From Candidatus Bathyarchaeota archaeon (lineage in GTDB: Archaea; Thermoproteota; Bathyarchaeia; TCS64): DNA of 64,000 nucleotides. The DNA lies in NCBI GenBank assembly GCA_026014815.1, contig JAOZHP010000048.1:39322-103321 (forward strand), written 5' to 3'. Under the pieces are notes generated by a model. It was given only the letters and a program-made list of their open reading frames with translations. It made no database searches and was not told the DNA's origin. Shown piece after piece: positions 28,291 through 38,362 of the stretch; the stretch's first letter is position 1; every line of letters starts with the position of its first letter. The position numbers and the translations under genes were made by a program.

Positions 28291-28413
28291 CTACAGTGTC
28301 TTGAACGAGGATGTCCTCGCTGGTTTCAGGTTCTTTTTCATTGCTTGGCTCAGGGCGCTGAGGGCTCTTTCAAGCGCTGTTGGCTTCTCCATACGTTCTG
28401 GCTTCTTGTCCAT
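28291..28413 (-). CDS. 40-aa basic microprotein candidate
   Basis: Hand translation MDKKPERMEKPTALERALSALSQAMKKNLKPARTSSFKTL*. Confidence 0.3.
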   Translation of the reverse strand: MDKKPERMEKPTALERALSALSQAMKKNLKPARTSSFKTL

Positions 28414-28541
28414 GCGTGATGAGACCCTGTTGTTGTTATAAACGATTTTTCAGGATTTGATCAGAATTAGTACATAATCATTGTTAGTTAGTTTTAAAGC
28501 AGTCACTGTAAGAGTATGCGTAATAGATTCGAGTTCAGGGT

Positions 28542-28865
28542 ATGTCCAGTAAGAACCGGTATATGAAGCATATGCTGCAGTGGCTTATCGCAGGGTCACG
28601 TGGTGGTCCGAACCGGGCGAAGCTCATCGTCGCAATCAAGAATGAGCCCATGAACGCGAATCAGCTGGGTGTTGTCCTCGGCGTAGACTACCGGACTATC
28701 AGGCATCACCTGGATATCCTCGAGAAGAACGGGCTCGTCACTTCCATTGGCCAGCGGTATGGTAAGATGTACTTCCTTTCGGTTGACCTTGAAGCGAGTT
28801 ATGGGGATTTTGAAGAGATTTGGAAGAGAATTGGAAAAACGTCTAATAATGATGGTGGTTTGTGA
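28542..28865 (+). CDS. ArsR-like winged-helix regulator
   Basis: 'RAKLIVAIKNEPMNANQLGVVLGVDYRTIRHHLDILEKNGLVTSIGQRYGKMYFLS'. Confidence 0.75.
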   Translation: MSSKNRYMKHMLQWLIAGSRGGPNRAKLIVAIKNEPMNANQLGVVLGVDYRTIRHHLDILEKNGLVTSIGQRYGKMYFLSVDLEASYGDFEEIWKRIGKTSNNDGGL

Positions 28866-29356
28866 AGGTGCAGATGAATAGAAAACAACAGGTGGCGGTC
28901 GCGGTGATGGCGATATACTTCATCGTGATGATTCAGAGTAACATCAGTGACCTATGGCTCACTGAGGAGGAGATCATCTTCAGGTTCCTTGATGATGAGC
29001 GTATAAGCGTTGACCCTGGTCTTGAGGACCTTGAGTATGAGCATCTGCGGATCATAAGCAATCAGCTTGCGGCATATATCCGTGGTAAGACCGTTATCTC
29101 GCTGGTGAATTCTGTGCTGCTGGTTTACCTGTTTGCGTCGTACCTTGACATGTATCGTGAAACCCGGGCCACCTTCACTCTGGGACTCGTATTCCTGTCA
29201 GGTGCGTTGCTGAGTTATAGCCTGTTCACTAACCCTGTGTTGCTGAACGTGACTGGGGGCACTGAGGGCGTGAAGATTATACGGTACTTCAATGTGGTGC
29301 CTGACCTGTTCACCACTGTGGCAAGCACGATTCTGATTTACCTGAGTAGACAATAA
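28862..29356 (+). CDS. Membrane protein coupled to the HTH gene
   Basis: Several hydrophobic helices; 4-nt overlap with the preceding ORF. Confidence 0.6.
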   Translation: MKVQMNRKQQVAVAVMAIYFIVMIQSNISDLWLTEEEIIFRFLDDERISVDPGLEDLEYEHLRIISNQLAAYIRGKTVISLVNSVLLVYLFASYLDMYRETRATFTLGLVFLSGALLSYSLFTNPVLLNVTGGTEGVKIIRYFNVVPDLFTTVASTILIYLSRQ

Positions 29357-29548
29357 TCTGTGCTTAGCCTTGGGAGGGGCGGTCGCCGCGACCGACGGCT
29401 CATCTTTCAGCGGTTTTTAGGGTACAACTGCAGTAACTTGTTGGAAATTTATTTTTGTTGCTCGTTTTTCGTTGTTTTATTGTTTGACAAGTGTTCTTGT
29501 CAAAATTTGTGGTTCAAAAAGGGTTAAAACGGTACTGTGTATGGGTAG

Positions 29549-30136
29549 ATGCAGTGGATAAATGTGAAAAACGGAGATGAGTTGGATGATTTGGTCATCA
29601 GGGCCCTGTCCCACAGTGAGAGGAAGAATATCCTCAGGATAGTGGGCAGCTACGAGGAAGGCGTAAACTATACAGGCATCCTCGGGGAGTCAGGTCTCTC
29701 CACGGGGCGACTCAATTACCATCTCGGTGAGCTTGAAGGGTTCCTAAAACGTGACGAGGACCGACGTTACAGCCTATCTGAGCTGGGCAGGAAGGCAGTG
29801 GCAGTATTGAGCTTCATTAAAAGTGACATCGACGAGGGCATACTGGAAACCGTAAACACGAAGAGAGCTAGGAGACTTAAAGGGATCAGGCGGAGACTGA
29901 ACATCGGGTTCTATCTTGGTGCCCTCATCATTAACAGCGTTACAATTCTGATGATTTACTTGGCGTGGCTCGAAGGGGACACAGTTCTATGGATGTTCAC
30001 GCCTATATGGGGGGCACTCGGTATCGGAGTCACCCTTCTCATGAACCGTTCCAGGCACAACGACCCTGATAGGATACTCTGGGTAGTGGAGTGGCTTGAG
30101 TGGAGGTTGTTCGGTAACTACCGCGCACGAGAATAA
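29549..30136 (+). CDS. HTH protein with two predicted C-terminal TM helices
   Basis: N-terminal 'SERKNILRIVGSYEEGVNYTGILGESGLSTGRLNYHLGELEGFL'; C-terminal hydrophobic hairpin. Confidence 0.65.
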   Translation: MQWINVKNGDELDDLVIRALSHSERKNILRIVGSYEEGVNYTGILGESGLSTGRLNYHLGELEGFLKRDEDRRYSLSELGRKAVAVLSFIKSDIDEGILETVNTKRARRLKGIRRRLNIGFYLGALIINSVTILMIYLAWLEGDTVLWMFTPIWGALGIGVTLLMNRSRHNDPDRILWVVEWLEWRLFGNYRARE

Positions 30137-30148
30137 TAGATGAAAAAG

Positions 30149-30991
30149 TTAAAAGTTCTTCTCCACGTAATCCACGATGGACTTGAAGAACGGGTAACCG
30201 TCGCCGTGCTCAGGTGGCGTGGATTGTTTAGTCCACTCGGGCATCAAGTATCCATAGAAGGCTCTTTCTGGGTGAGGCATCAGTCCCAGCACGTTTCCTT
30301 CGGGGTTACAGATACCGGCTACGTCATGATAGGCGCCGTTGGGGTTCTCCGGCCAGTCATTCTCTGCATATGACCCGTCCTCCCTTACGTACCGCCACAC
30401 CATCATGTCCAAGTCGTAGAGTCTCTGAAGCAGTTCCTCCCTCTGATCCGGTGGGAGGATGAACCTTCCCTCACCATGAGCAACAGGGCACTGAAGAATG
30501 AACCCCTCTTCTAGACCACCCATCATGTCACAGTTACCCTTACCCTCGTACCGCATCCGTATCCAACGGTTCTGGTACCCGTGAGTGCTGTTGCCGAGAG
30601 CAGCCTCAGGGTATAGTGACTTGCCCTTCCAGCCGGGGAGGAAACCCATCTCCACAAGCTGCTGGAACCCGTTACAGATACCTATCAGGGGTTTGCCCTC
30701 GTCCACGAACTCGCTTAGCTCCTTACCGATCCTGTACTCGCACTCCTTCGCCCAGATTGCCCCGCTACGCACATAATCGCCGTAGCTGAAACCCCCCGGG
30801 AACAGGAGCACGTCGTAGTCCTCCAGGTTCTTGTCCTTGAACATCTTCTGGGTGTGAATTAAGTCTACTTGAGGTCCTAACTCTCTGAAGCTCCGCACTG
30901 CCTCAAGATCACAGTTGGTTCCGGGAGCCCGCAGTATCAGAACTCTGATGTCTTCTTTATTCATCTTCGCTCCTCCAGCGGCTTCTTCCAC
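30149..30991 (-). CDS. purQ: Phosphoribosylformylglycinamidine synthase subunit PurQ
   Basis: 'APGTNCDLEAVRSF', 'FPGGFSYGDYVRSGAIWA', 'GICNGFQQLVEMGFLPG', 'MPHPERAFYG'. Confidence 0.95.
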   Translation of the reverse strand: MEEAAGGAKMNKEDIRVLILRAPGTNCDLEAVRSFRELGPQVDLIHTQKMFKDKNLEDYDVLLFPGGFSYGDYVRSGAIWAKECEYRIGKELSEFVDEGKPLIGICNGFQQLVEMGFLPGWKGKSLYPEAALGNSTHGYQNRWIRMRYEGKGNCDMMGGLEEGFILQCPVAHGEGRFILPPDQREELLQRLYDLDMMVWRYVREDGSYAENDWPENPNGAYHDVAGICNPEGNVLGLMPHPERAFYGYLMPEWTKQSTPPEHGDGYPFFKSIVDYVEKNF

Positions 30992-33336
30992 GCTGAAATC
31001 AACGTGTCAAGGTCCAGCTCCATAACCGGTTCGCCGTCCTTTGTCATTGTGACAGCTCTGTCTTTCTTTACTGCGCCGATGCACGCCATGGGTGTGTCAC
31101 TCATCACAGCCTCAAAGTTCGAGGTTAGTTCGGCTGGAACCTCAATTATGAGTCTGCCGTTGCTCTCGCTGAACAGGACATAGTCTTCCCTCATATTCTC
31201 CGACACGGGTACCTTACCGATGTCAAGGTCCACGCCTAGGTCTCCTGTGAAAGCCATCTCAGCCACCGCCACGGCGAGACCTCCCTCACTGCAGTCGTGG
31301 CAAGCCCTCACGAGCCCCCAGTCCATTGCGTCCAGAACGCGTCTATATGCAGTGATGTTGCGTTCAGCGTCTAGCTTAGGCACCGACGCGCCTAGCTCAT
31401 CGTGGAGCTTGTAATACTCGCTGCCTCCCAGCTCAGGCTTGGTGACGCCGATTACATAGAGCGCATTTCCTGTCTCCTTCAGCTCCATGCTGATTGCTTT
31501 CCTGATATCTGGCACTATACCAAGACTTGTGATAAGAAGAGTAGGCGCTACAGGACCCATAGGGCTCTCGTTGTACAGGCTGTCCTTCCCACTCACAAAT
31601 GGTGTACCATAGACCTTGGCGGTGTCATAACAACCCCTGCATGCGTACACTAGGCCGCCTAGCCTGTCCTCATACTCAGGATTACCCCAAGTGAAGTTAT
31701 CAAGCAGAGCCCACCGTCTGCCTCCTACACAGACGCTGTTCCTAACAGCTTCATCAATGACGCTGGCCGCCATCCAGTAGGGGTCTATCTTCCCGTACCG
31801 TGGGTTGATTCCGCTGGCGACACTGATCCCCTTCCATTCCCCCTCAAGAGGCTTCAACACGCTGGCATCACTGGGCCCAGCCTTCCAGCCCTGAAGAGGC
31901 TTGATTACCGTCTGACCTTTTACTTCCTGGTCATAGCGGCGCACCACCTTCTCCTTGCTCGCGATATTATAAGCTGAGAGGAGCTGTAGCAGCGCCTCAC
32001 CCAAGTCCTCAAGCTCAGGAATAACAGGCTCCTCCAGCTTTGGTGGAGACCAGTTTGTTTCCCTGTTCAGTTTGGGTGGATTGAAAAGGTCCTGTAGCAC
32101 AAGCTTGCCGATGATCTCGCCGTGAAAATACAATGTAGCTATACCTGACTCGTTGTACTCACCCAGCACCGTTGTCTCCACCTGCTCGTCCTCAAAGATC
32201 TTCAGAACCTTACTCAGGTTCTCAGGTGGCACAGCGAGAAGCATTCTTTCTTGGCTTTCGCTTATCCAGATCTCCCACGGCGCCATATCTTCTGCCTTTA
32301 ACGGGATGCGATCAAGATACGCTTCAACACCTAATCCATACGTCTCGGCTGTCTCGCAGACGCCGCAACTCAAACCGCCACCACCGATATCAGTGATTCC
32401 GCTGCCTAACTTCAGGTCACTAACTTGCTTGATGGCTCGCTTAATCTTCTCCTCCTCGATTGGATTAGCGATCTGTACGGCTGGTCTGCTCACCTCCTCT
32501 GATTTCTCGGTTAACTCGGCAGAAGCAAAAGTGACACCGTGAATACCATCAAGACCGGTCTTACCGCCTGCAAGTACCATCAAATCGCCTGCTTTGATGT
32601 TCCTGATATATTGATCCTTAGGTATGGTTCCGATGCAGCCAGCGTAAACCACGACGTTACCAATGTAATCCTCGTCGAACACGGTAGCGCCGTTAACTGT
32701 AGGAATACCGATGCTGTTCCCGTAGCTACCGATACCATCCACGACACCACTGAAAAGGTACCGGGGGTGCTTCACTCCTTCGGGTAACTTCTCGTAATCA
32801 TAATCAAGTGGACCGAAACACAATACATCAGTGTTAGCGATCGGGTTAGCCCACACTCCCATAATATCTCTGATGACTCCTCCGAGCCCAGTCGCCGCAC
32901 CTCCAAAAGGCTCGATTGCTGATGGATGGTTATGAGTCTCTACCTTGATTGCTATGCCTACGTCCTCTGTGAAATCCACGATCCCCGCATTGTCCTTGAA
33001 GACACTGAAACACCACTCCGGCTCAAGCTCATCGATAAGGCTCATAAGGTAAGTCTTGAGCAGACCATTCACCGTACCCTCCGGCGTCTTGATTATTCCT
33101 GCAAAAGTCTTGTGGCTGCAGTGCTCACTCATAGTCTGGTCAAAGGTCTGAAGCTCTATGTCGGTAGCCTTCCGCTCCTGAATGAGGTAATGGTCACGGA
33201 TATATCGCAACTCCTCTAATGAAAGCCCAAGACCCAGTGTCTCAGCGATCTCCTTGAGTTCCTCATCTCCAGCGTTCAGGAGGTCCACTGTGTGGTGCTC
33301 AAAGGAAAAATCACTTCGCTGTATCCGAGTCATCAC
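30961..33336 (-). CDS. purL: Phosphoribosylformylglycinamidine synthase subunit PurL
   Basis: 'SEHCSHKTF', 'IKVETHNHPSAIEPFGGAATGLGGVIRDIMG', 'RACHDCSEGGLAVAVAEMAF'. Confidence 0.95.
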   Translation of the reverse strand: MMTRIQRSDFSFEHHTVDLLNAGDEELKEIAETLGLGLSLEELRYIRDHYLIQERKATDIELQTFDQTMSEHCSHKTFAGIIKTPEGTVNGLLKTYLMSLIDELEPEWCFSVFKDNAGIVDFTEDVGIAIKVETHNHPSAIEPFGGAATGLGGVIRDIMGVWANPIANTDVLCFGPLDYDYEKLPEGVKHPRYLFSGVVDGIGSYGNSIGIPTVNGATVFDEDYIGNVVVYAGCIGTIPKDQYIRNIKAGDLMVLAGGKTGLDGIHGVTFASAELTEKSEEVSRPAVQIANPIEEEKIKRAIKQVSDLKLGSGITDIGGGGLSCGVCETAETYGLGVEAYLDRIPLKAEDMAPWEIWISESQERMLLAVPPENLSKVLKIFEDEQVETTVLGEYNESGIATLYFHGEIIGKLVLQDLFNPPKLNRETNWSPPKLEEPVIPELEDLGEALLQLLSAYNIASKEKVVRRYDQEVKGQTVIKPLQGWKAGPSDASVLKPLEGEWKGISVASGINPRYGKIDPYWMAASVIDEAVRNSVCVGGRRWALLDNFTWGNPEYEDRLGGLVYACRGCYDTAKVYGTPFVSGKDSLYNESPMGPVAPTLLITSLGIVPDIRKAISMELKETGNALYVIGVTKPELGGSEYYKLHDELGASVPKLDAERNITAYRRVLDAMDWGLVRACHDCSEGGLAVAVAEMAFTGDLGVDLDIGKVPVSENMREDYVLFSESNGRLIIEVPAELTSNFEAVMSDTPMACIGAVKKDRAVTMTKDGEPVMELDLDTLISAWKKPLEERR

Positions 33337-33581
33337 TGTTCACTTAGCTCAAACCTGTAGTCGTCCTTGGTGGGGTTAGTTAATAGTCTACGGCACATCT
33401 CCTCTATCAACGCCTTCGCTTGTTCTTTGTCCTTGCCCTCGAAGTAGACCTCGTAGGCTTTGCTTGCGCGGACCTTATTGACAGAGTAGCCGAGTCCCTT
33501 GAGGGCATCGGCTGTGGTGTCACCTTCAGGGTCACTGTACCCTGATTTTAATGTGACATATACAAACGCTTTGAACTTCAT
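33333..33581 (-). CDS. purS: Phosphoribosylformylglycinamidine synthase subunit PurS
   Basis: 'YVTLKSGYSDPEGDTTADALKGLGYSVNKVRASKAYEVYFEG'; contiguous with purL. Confidence 0.9.
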   Translation of the reverse strand: MKFKAFVYVTLKSGYSDPEGDTTADALKGLGYSVNKVRASKAYEVYFEGKDKEQAKALIEEMCRRLLTNPTKDDYRFELSEQ

Positions 33582-33748
33582 ATCATATCCTCAGGTGGTG
33601 GCGTCATACCACTTAGTATACTTTAATGAATTTGTTAATATTATAAGCTTTACCAGATGATTATTAAACAAAAAATACATTTTTACTTGTTGATATAATT
33701 AGATTATATGAAAAAGATAAAAGGGGATTTACCAATCTGCGAACTGCG

Positions 33749-34171
33749 TTAACCGCTTAGCAGGATGGCGATAATCAGACCGTAAATTGCTAAACCCTCA
33801 CCAAGAGCGATGAATAGAAGTGCCCAGATAGATAATTCTGGTCTCTCTATTAACATGTCTGCTCCAGCTTTTGCTGCTACCATAATACAAAGGGCAGAAG
33901 CGAAAGCAGCCCCAATAAGGGTTAGTGAACTGGTTAGCAAAGGCCATGCTGATTCAGGAATCATACCACCTTCACCTCCTCCAAAGATTAAAACGATCAT
34001 TAAATATATGCTCACAATAACCGTGAAGCCACCGAAAGCAGTTAGACCTGCTCCCCACGGTGTGCTCTTGCCTTCCATATCGGCAGAAGCGTTGATCATA
34101 CCACCCTGAGCCATAGCATAAGCACCCGAGAACATGCAGATTGCTACGGCTAGTGTCGCGTACTCCAACAT
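33749..34171 (-). CDS. atpK: V/A-type ATP synthase subunit K
   Basis: Four hydrophobic helices; 'LLFIALGEGLAIYGLIIAILL' with ion-binding Glu; downstream of subunit I. Confidence 0.88.
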   Translation of the reverse strand: MLEYATLAVAICMFSGAYAMAQGGMINASADMEGKSTPWGAGLTAFGGFTVIVSIYLMIVLIFGGGEGGMIPESAWPLLTSSLTLIGAAFASALCIMVAAKAGADMLIERPELSIWALLFIALGEGLAIYGLIIAILLSG

Positions 34172-34310
34172 TTCTAGATATCTCCAGCGTTGGTCAGTAT
34201 GAGATCATGTGACATCATAGTCATTTCTCACCTTTTACTCTCCCTAAGTCAGCTTGAATACATATATATCTTTTCCAGAGAAAAAAAATTAAAGAAAAAA
34301 ATTGTAGTGT

Positions 34311-36503
34311 TTACTCTACGATGGGCTGCGAGTCACGAATAATTAATGGTTTGAATCGTATCCCTTCTCCTTGGAAGAACTTGCCCATGAACTCGTAGTA
34401 AAGCAACCTTAGACTCTGTACACTGCTTGATACGAACTCGAAGCTCAATGCGATTATGTTCATCATGATCATTCCTCCAATCGGGCTGCCAATTGCCGCA
34501 CCCATTGCCACTCCCGCACCTGATAGGCTTACGTGCGCTATAGCGAATGCGGCGATTCTGAGGAAGCTGAACATGTTAGCCAGTCCCTCTACGAAGGTCA
34601 TTAGCAGGCCCCCTATGCCCTGACCGATTGACTCTATTCCACCTATACCATGTCCATGCATCAGGCTGTGCACGATTGGTTCAATGAAGCTAAGCCCCAT
34701 ACCTAGGAGCATTAGCTTGAATGGCCAAGCAGCTACGAGGATCATTACGTCAAGCCCTGTTGTGAACATGGTTGATGCACTAAGATATAGCCCCGTGACG
34801 TAGAACCCCATTCCTAGACCGCGCTCACCAATTATTCCAGCATAATTCTTCGCCCTGAACGAGTTATACGCACCCAAGAGAGACCCGAAAACTATTTCGA
34901 CTGCACCGACGAGGAAGATGAGGTTCATTAATTTACCTGTCTCGGTGGTCGGGTTAGGCATGATGGGGTAGCGGAACGGCAACTCAATATGTGCCCCATG
35001 CAGCCAGTGACTTATCTCATGCTCGTAAAGGAATATCGAGTCATACATGAACCCGAATACTATGGCCGCAATACCCATCGGGATGAAAAGTGCTGTAAGG
35101 TATTTCATCATACCTCTATCATACTTCTTGTGAAACAACAGCCCTATTAGCAGAAAGACGACGCCTTGACCAATGTCTCCGAACATGAGACCGAACTGGA
35201 AGCAGAATATTAGCACTGAGATGTATCCAGGATTAAACTCATCGGCTGAGGGCCAACCCCTGAGCCTAGTCAGTATCCAGAGGGGCTGTAACGATTTAGA
35301 CTTGAAGTTCATCTCAGGTGTAGGGGCGTGCTTGTCCTCGTGTCCTACGTCACTTACTTCAACGTAGAGGATCTCTCCAAACTCGGACTCGACTTCCTTC
35401 ACAGCAGCCATTAGGTCAGGGATCATGTATTCTGGCGTATATCCTTGGAGCACACTAATGACTCTGCTGCGGAAGATTAGCGTGCCCTTACGGGATGAGA
35501 GCTTTAGAATGTTTACATAAAACCTAATTTTTCCTATGGACTCTGACTGTTCCGTCTGTAACTCTTCGATCTTCAGGCGACTTGCTTCCTCGTTCTGCTT
35601 GATCTTCTTATCAAATTCATCTTTCAAGTCTGCGATTTTTTTCTCGTAGCCATCTTCTAGCTCACCGAGTTTTTCCCTGATTTCCCTCTCTTCCTTGGTT
35701 TCGTCATCCGGAACTTTGATCTCTTTCTCCATAATCACAAGTTGTGCCTTGTACTTCTCGATTGCCTCTTTTCTTCTTTTAGGGTCCAGAACTAGTAATA
35801 CATCACCTGTTTCAAGAACATCGAATATGTCTTTTATATCAAATACGAGGAATAGGGCTTCAACCCATTTTTCGCTTTCTTCAGACCCGAAGACGAAGAG
35901 AAGACTTTCTTCCTTAGATATCTCAGAAGCACGATGATAGGTTTCTGGGTACCTCTTCAGGTACTCGCTCATCTTGGAGATATCCTCGTTTTTGACGATA
36001 CCGACAGCAAAACAACTCTTGAGTTCCTCAGGCTCCAACGCTTGAAGGGACTCCAATCTTGCTAATAGAGCCAATTGGTTATCCCATTTACGGGTCTTTT
36101 CCTCGTCTATGGCCTCAAGCTTCTTCTTGAGTTCTTCTAAGAGATTGTTGTTTTGTACATGGACCTCTTCTCGACTTGCCTTGATTTTTTCGACGAAAAG
36201 TGCTGCCTCGTCAATGATTTCGTCCACTTTACTCTCTGGATCGAGTGCAAAAGCCTTTAACTCATCTACGCTAGGGGTTGTCCGTGCAACAGTCATATCG
36301 CTTAAGCCTAGCGGTTCCACTAGCTGAGTACGGATTTTATCATAAAGTTTTTTGTAGTCAACTTCCTTGCCTGAGGATCCTCTAAGTCCCTCAAATTCAG
36401 AGCCAGTGACTTGAGTAAGATGCGTCACCCGCGCCCTTCCAAGGGACTCGAGAACTGGACCCTCATACTCGGGGGGAGTGATGATGGTGACCTTCTTCAT
36501 CAA
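34311..36503 (-). CDS. atpI: V/A-type ATP synthase subunit I
   Basis: Cytosolic coiled coil then 'MFGDIGQGVVFLLIGLLFHKK', 'FSFLRIAAFAIAHVSLSGAGVAMG', 'VQSLRLLYYEFMGKFFQGEG'. Confidence 0.93.
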   Translation of the reverse strand: MMKKVTIITPPEYEGPVLESLGRARVTHLTQVTGSEFEGLRGSSGKEVDYKKLYDKIRTQLVEPLGLSDMTVARTTPSVDELKAFALDPESKVDEIIDEAALFVEKIKASREEVHVQNNNLLEELKKKLEAIDEEKTRKWDNQLALLARLESLQALEPEELKSCFAVGIVKNEDISKMSEYLKRYPETYHRASEISKEESLLFVFGSEESEKWVEALFLVFDIKDIFDVLETGDVLLVLDPKRRKEAIEKYKAQLVIMEKEIKVPDDETKEEREIREKLGELEDGYEKKIADLKDEFDKKIKQNEEASRLKIEELQTEQSESIGKIRFYVNILKLSSRKGTLIFRSRVISVLQGYTPEYMIPDLMAAVKEVESEFGEILYVEVSDVGHEDKHAPTPEMNFKSKSLQPLWILTRLRGWPSADEFNPGYISVLIFCFQFGLMFGDIGQGVVFLLIGLLFHKKYDRGMMKYLTALFIPMGIAAIVFGFMYDSIFLYEHEISHWLHGAHIELPFRYPIMPNPTTETGKLMNLIFLVGAVEIVFGSLLGAYNSFRAKNYAGIIGERGLGMGFYVTGLYLSASTMFTTGLDVMILVAAWPFKLMLLGMGLSFIEPIVHSLMHGHGIGGIESIGQGIGGLLMTFVEGLANMFSFLRIAAFAIAHVSLSGAGVAMGAAIGSPIGGMIMMNIIALSFEFVSSSVQSLRLLYYEFMGKFFQGEGIRFKPLIIRDSQPIVE

Positions 36504-36598
36504 AGTGATTCACCTATAAGGATTTTTTTTTGATAAAAAGCTTTCTAACGTAGATGTGAAATAATTATTCTTCGGGAGAACCCTGAATATTTAATTGA

Positions 36599-37030
36599 CT
36601 ATTTTTTCCTGAGAAGCGTTTTAAACTGTGTTAGCGATGAAATGGTGACCGCTCTTATCAGATCTCTCTCAGAAACGATTCCAACAAATTTCTCGTCCTC
36701 ACTCACTAAGAGTCGACGGATATTCTTGTTTCTTAATACCCTCATTGCATCGATGATGGTAGTGTCTTTATCTATTGAGATGAGAGGGCTCGACATAATT
36801 TTTCTGACAGACGTATTTTTTGAATCACGGTGCTCTACGATAACCCTGCATAGCAAGTCACTCTTTGTGACTATTCCCACCGGTTTACTAGTTTCCATGA
36901 TAATGATGCTCCCGATTTGACTTTCAAGCATTTTGTCAGCTGCCTCCTTGACTGATAATGCTCCATCAATCGTGACCAGTTTACTCATGATATCCGCGAC
37001 AACTGAAGGGAACTTTTCCATGGATCTCAA
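36599..37030 (-). CDS. CBS-domain pair protein
   Basis: 'VVADIMSKLVTIDGALSVKEAADKMLE...GIVTKSDLL...VSERDLIRAV'. Confidence 0.9.
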   Translation of the reverse strand: MRSMEKFPSVVADIMSKLVTIDGALSVKEAADKMLESQIGSIIIMETSKPVGIVTKSDLLCRVIVEHRDSKNTSVRKIMSSPLISIDKDTTIIDAMRVLRNKNIRRLLVSEDEKFVGIVSERDLIRAVTISSLTQFKTLLRKK

Positions 37031-37272
37031 CTCGTTTGTGGTATACGGGCGCTGATCAGCGTTGTCGTTGCCTCTATGCCTTCAATGGTTCTCAGTTTAT
37101 GGAACACAAACTGATCCAAGTCGTCAAGTGTCTGAACCTCGACCTTAATGATCAGATCATACTCACCATATGTCGTGATCACCTCTTCAACCTCAGAAAG
37201 TTTCTTGATCTTGTTAAAAACTATTTTATCTTTTGCTGGCTGAACTCTAGCCAGAGTATAACTTTTCACCAA
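37027..37272 (-). CDS. Stand-alone Lrp/AsnC ligand-binding (RAM) domain
   Basis: 'VEEVITTYGEYDLIIKVEVQTLDDLDQFVFHKLRTIEGIEATTTLI'. Confidence 0.85.
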   Translation of the reverse strand: MVKSYTLARVQPAKDKIVFNKIKKLSEVEEVITTYGEYDLIIKVEVQTLDDLDQFVFHKLRTIEGIEATTTLISARIPQTS

Positions 37273-37326
37273 CTCTTAATATCCCCTGATGATTAATAAT
37301 GATAGTTGTAAAAAAAATTATTATAT

Positions 37327-37605
37327 TTATCGGTTTTTAACCGCAATAGATAGCTCCTGAAGACCGAGTTCGTTCATGATCTCGACGGTGTCTTCAACGT
37401 TTATCGCAATGGCGGCGTGGATCAGCGTCTCTATTCCAGTTGTTGAGGCCAGTTGATCCTGTCTCCAGAGATAGATTATCTTCTTCGTTGTCTCCGTGGA
37501 AACCGCGTTATTATTTTCAGAGTCTAGAATTAGGGATACAAGTTTCTCTGACAGGGTCTTGTAAAGGGATACAGGGACATTGTTGATTTCTTTCATGTTG
37601 GTCAT
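37327..37605 (-). CDS. Hypothetical protein
   Basis: 92-aa ORF divergent from the Lrp gene. Confidence 0.5.
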   Translation of the reverse strand: MTNMKEINNVPVSLYKTLSEKLVSLILDSENNNAVSTETTKKIIYLWRQDQLASTTGIETLIHAAIAINVEDTVEIMNELGLQELSIAVKNR

Positions 37606-37673
37606 ACAACATAAACATCGCGTTTGTTAAAGACTAATCCATTAAGAAAATCGTAAAACAGAAACAAATGTTA

Positions 37674-37859
37674 TGGTTTTCTTTAATTCCAACTACGTTT
37701 TTCTTCATTTTTTTTAGGGATCTCTCTTGGCCTTTGTTTGTATATACAATAAATACTGTGTGAGTGATATGGTTTTTAACATATATCTGTTAATAATTAG
37801 TGATGAAAGATTCATTCAAAAATATTAAAGAAAACCAACATTTCATTAAAGAAAACCAA
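37674..37859. promoter_or_regulatory. Three copies of ATTAAAGAAAACCAA-type operator (one inverted)
   Basis: Identical copies at 37824-37838 and 37845-37859 (21-bp period); inverted 14-nt copy TGGTTTTCTTTAAT at 37674-37687. Confidence 0.65.
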
Positions 37860-37915
37860 AGTAAAATTTAATGAACCTAAAGATATTTGAGTCAGGAAGA
37901 ATATAATATTCAAGT

Positions 37916-38362
37916 ATGTCTCTGGATATCTTAGACCTCAAGATAGTTAGGAGTCTCACGGACAACGCGAGATGCACTTATAAAAAAATGGCAGAAGAGG
38001 CGGGAGTAAGCGAGGCCACTATCAAGAATCGAATCGACAAATTAACGGAAACCGGAATCATCAAAAAGTTCACGATAATTATGGATTACCACAAACTAGG
38101 CAGAGCTATCAAGGCGTTCATAGGCCTCAAAATCCAGCCAGCTAAACTACAGGAGATTGTATCAATTATCAAGATAAACCCCGATGTACACGTGTTATAC
38201 CGGACAAGCGGCGATGTAGATCTGCTTATTGAGGTCATTTTCGAGCAAATGGAGGATCTTAACAAGTTTCTGGAAACAGAGCTGGCCTTGGATGGAATCC
38301 TGGGGACAGTAGTCACAATAGTGATAGGCCCATACAAGAGATGTCCTTGGACTGGTCTCTAG
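37916..38362 (+). CDS. Lrp/AsnC family transcriptional regulator
   Basis: 'LDLKIVRSLTDNARCTYKKMAEEAGVSEATIKNRIDKLTETGIIKKFTI' plus RAM domain. Confidence 0.92.
   Translation: MSLDILDLKIVRSLTDNARCTYKKMAEEAGVSEATIKNRIDKLTETGIIKKFTIIMDYHKLGRAIKAFIGLKIQPAKLQEIVSIIKINPDVHVLYRTSGDVDLLIEVIFEQMEDLNKFLETELALDGILGTVVTIVIGPYKRCPWTGL

Noticed and set aside
30149-36503. Many antisense ORFs within purQ/purL/atpI
   Set aside because: They lie opposite confidently assigned conserved genes and show no recognisable domains.
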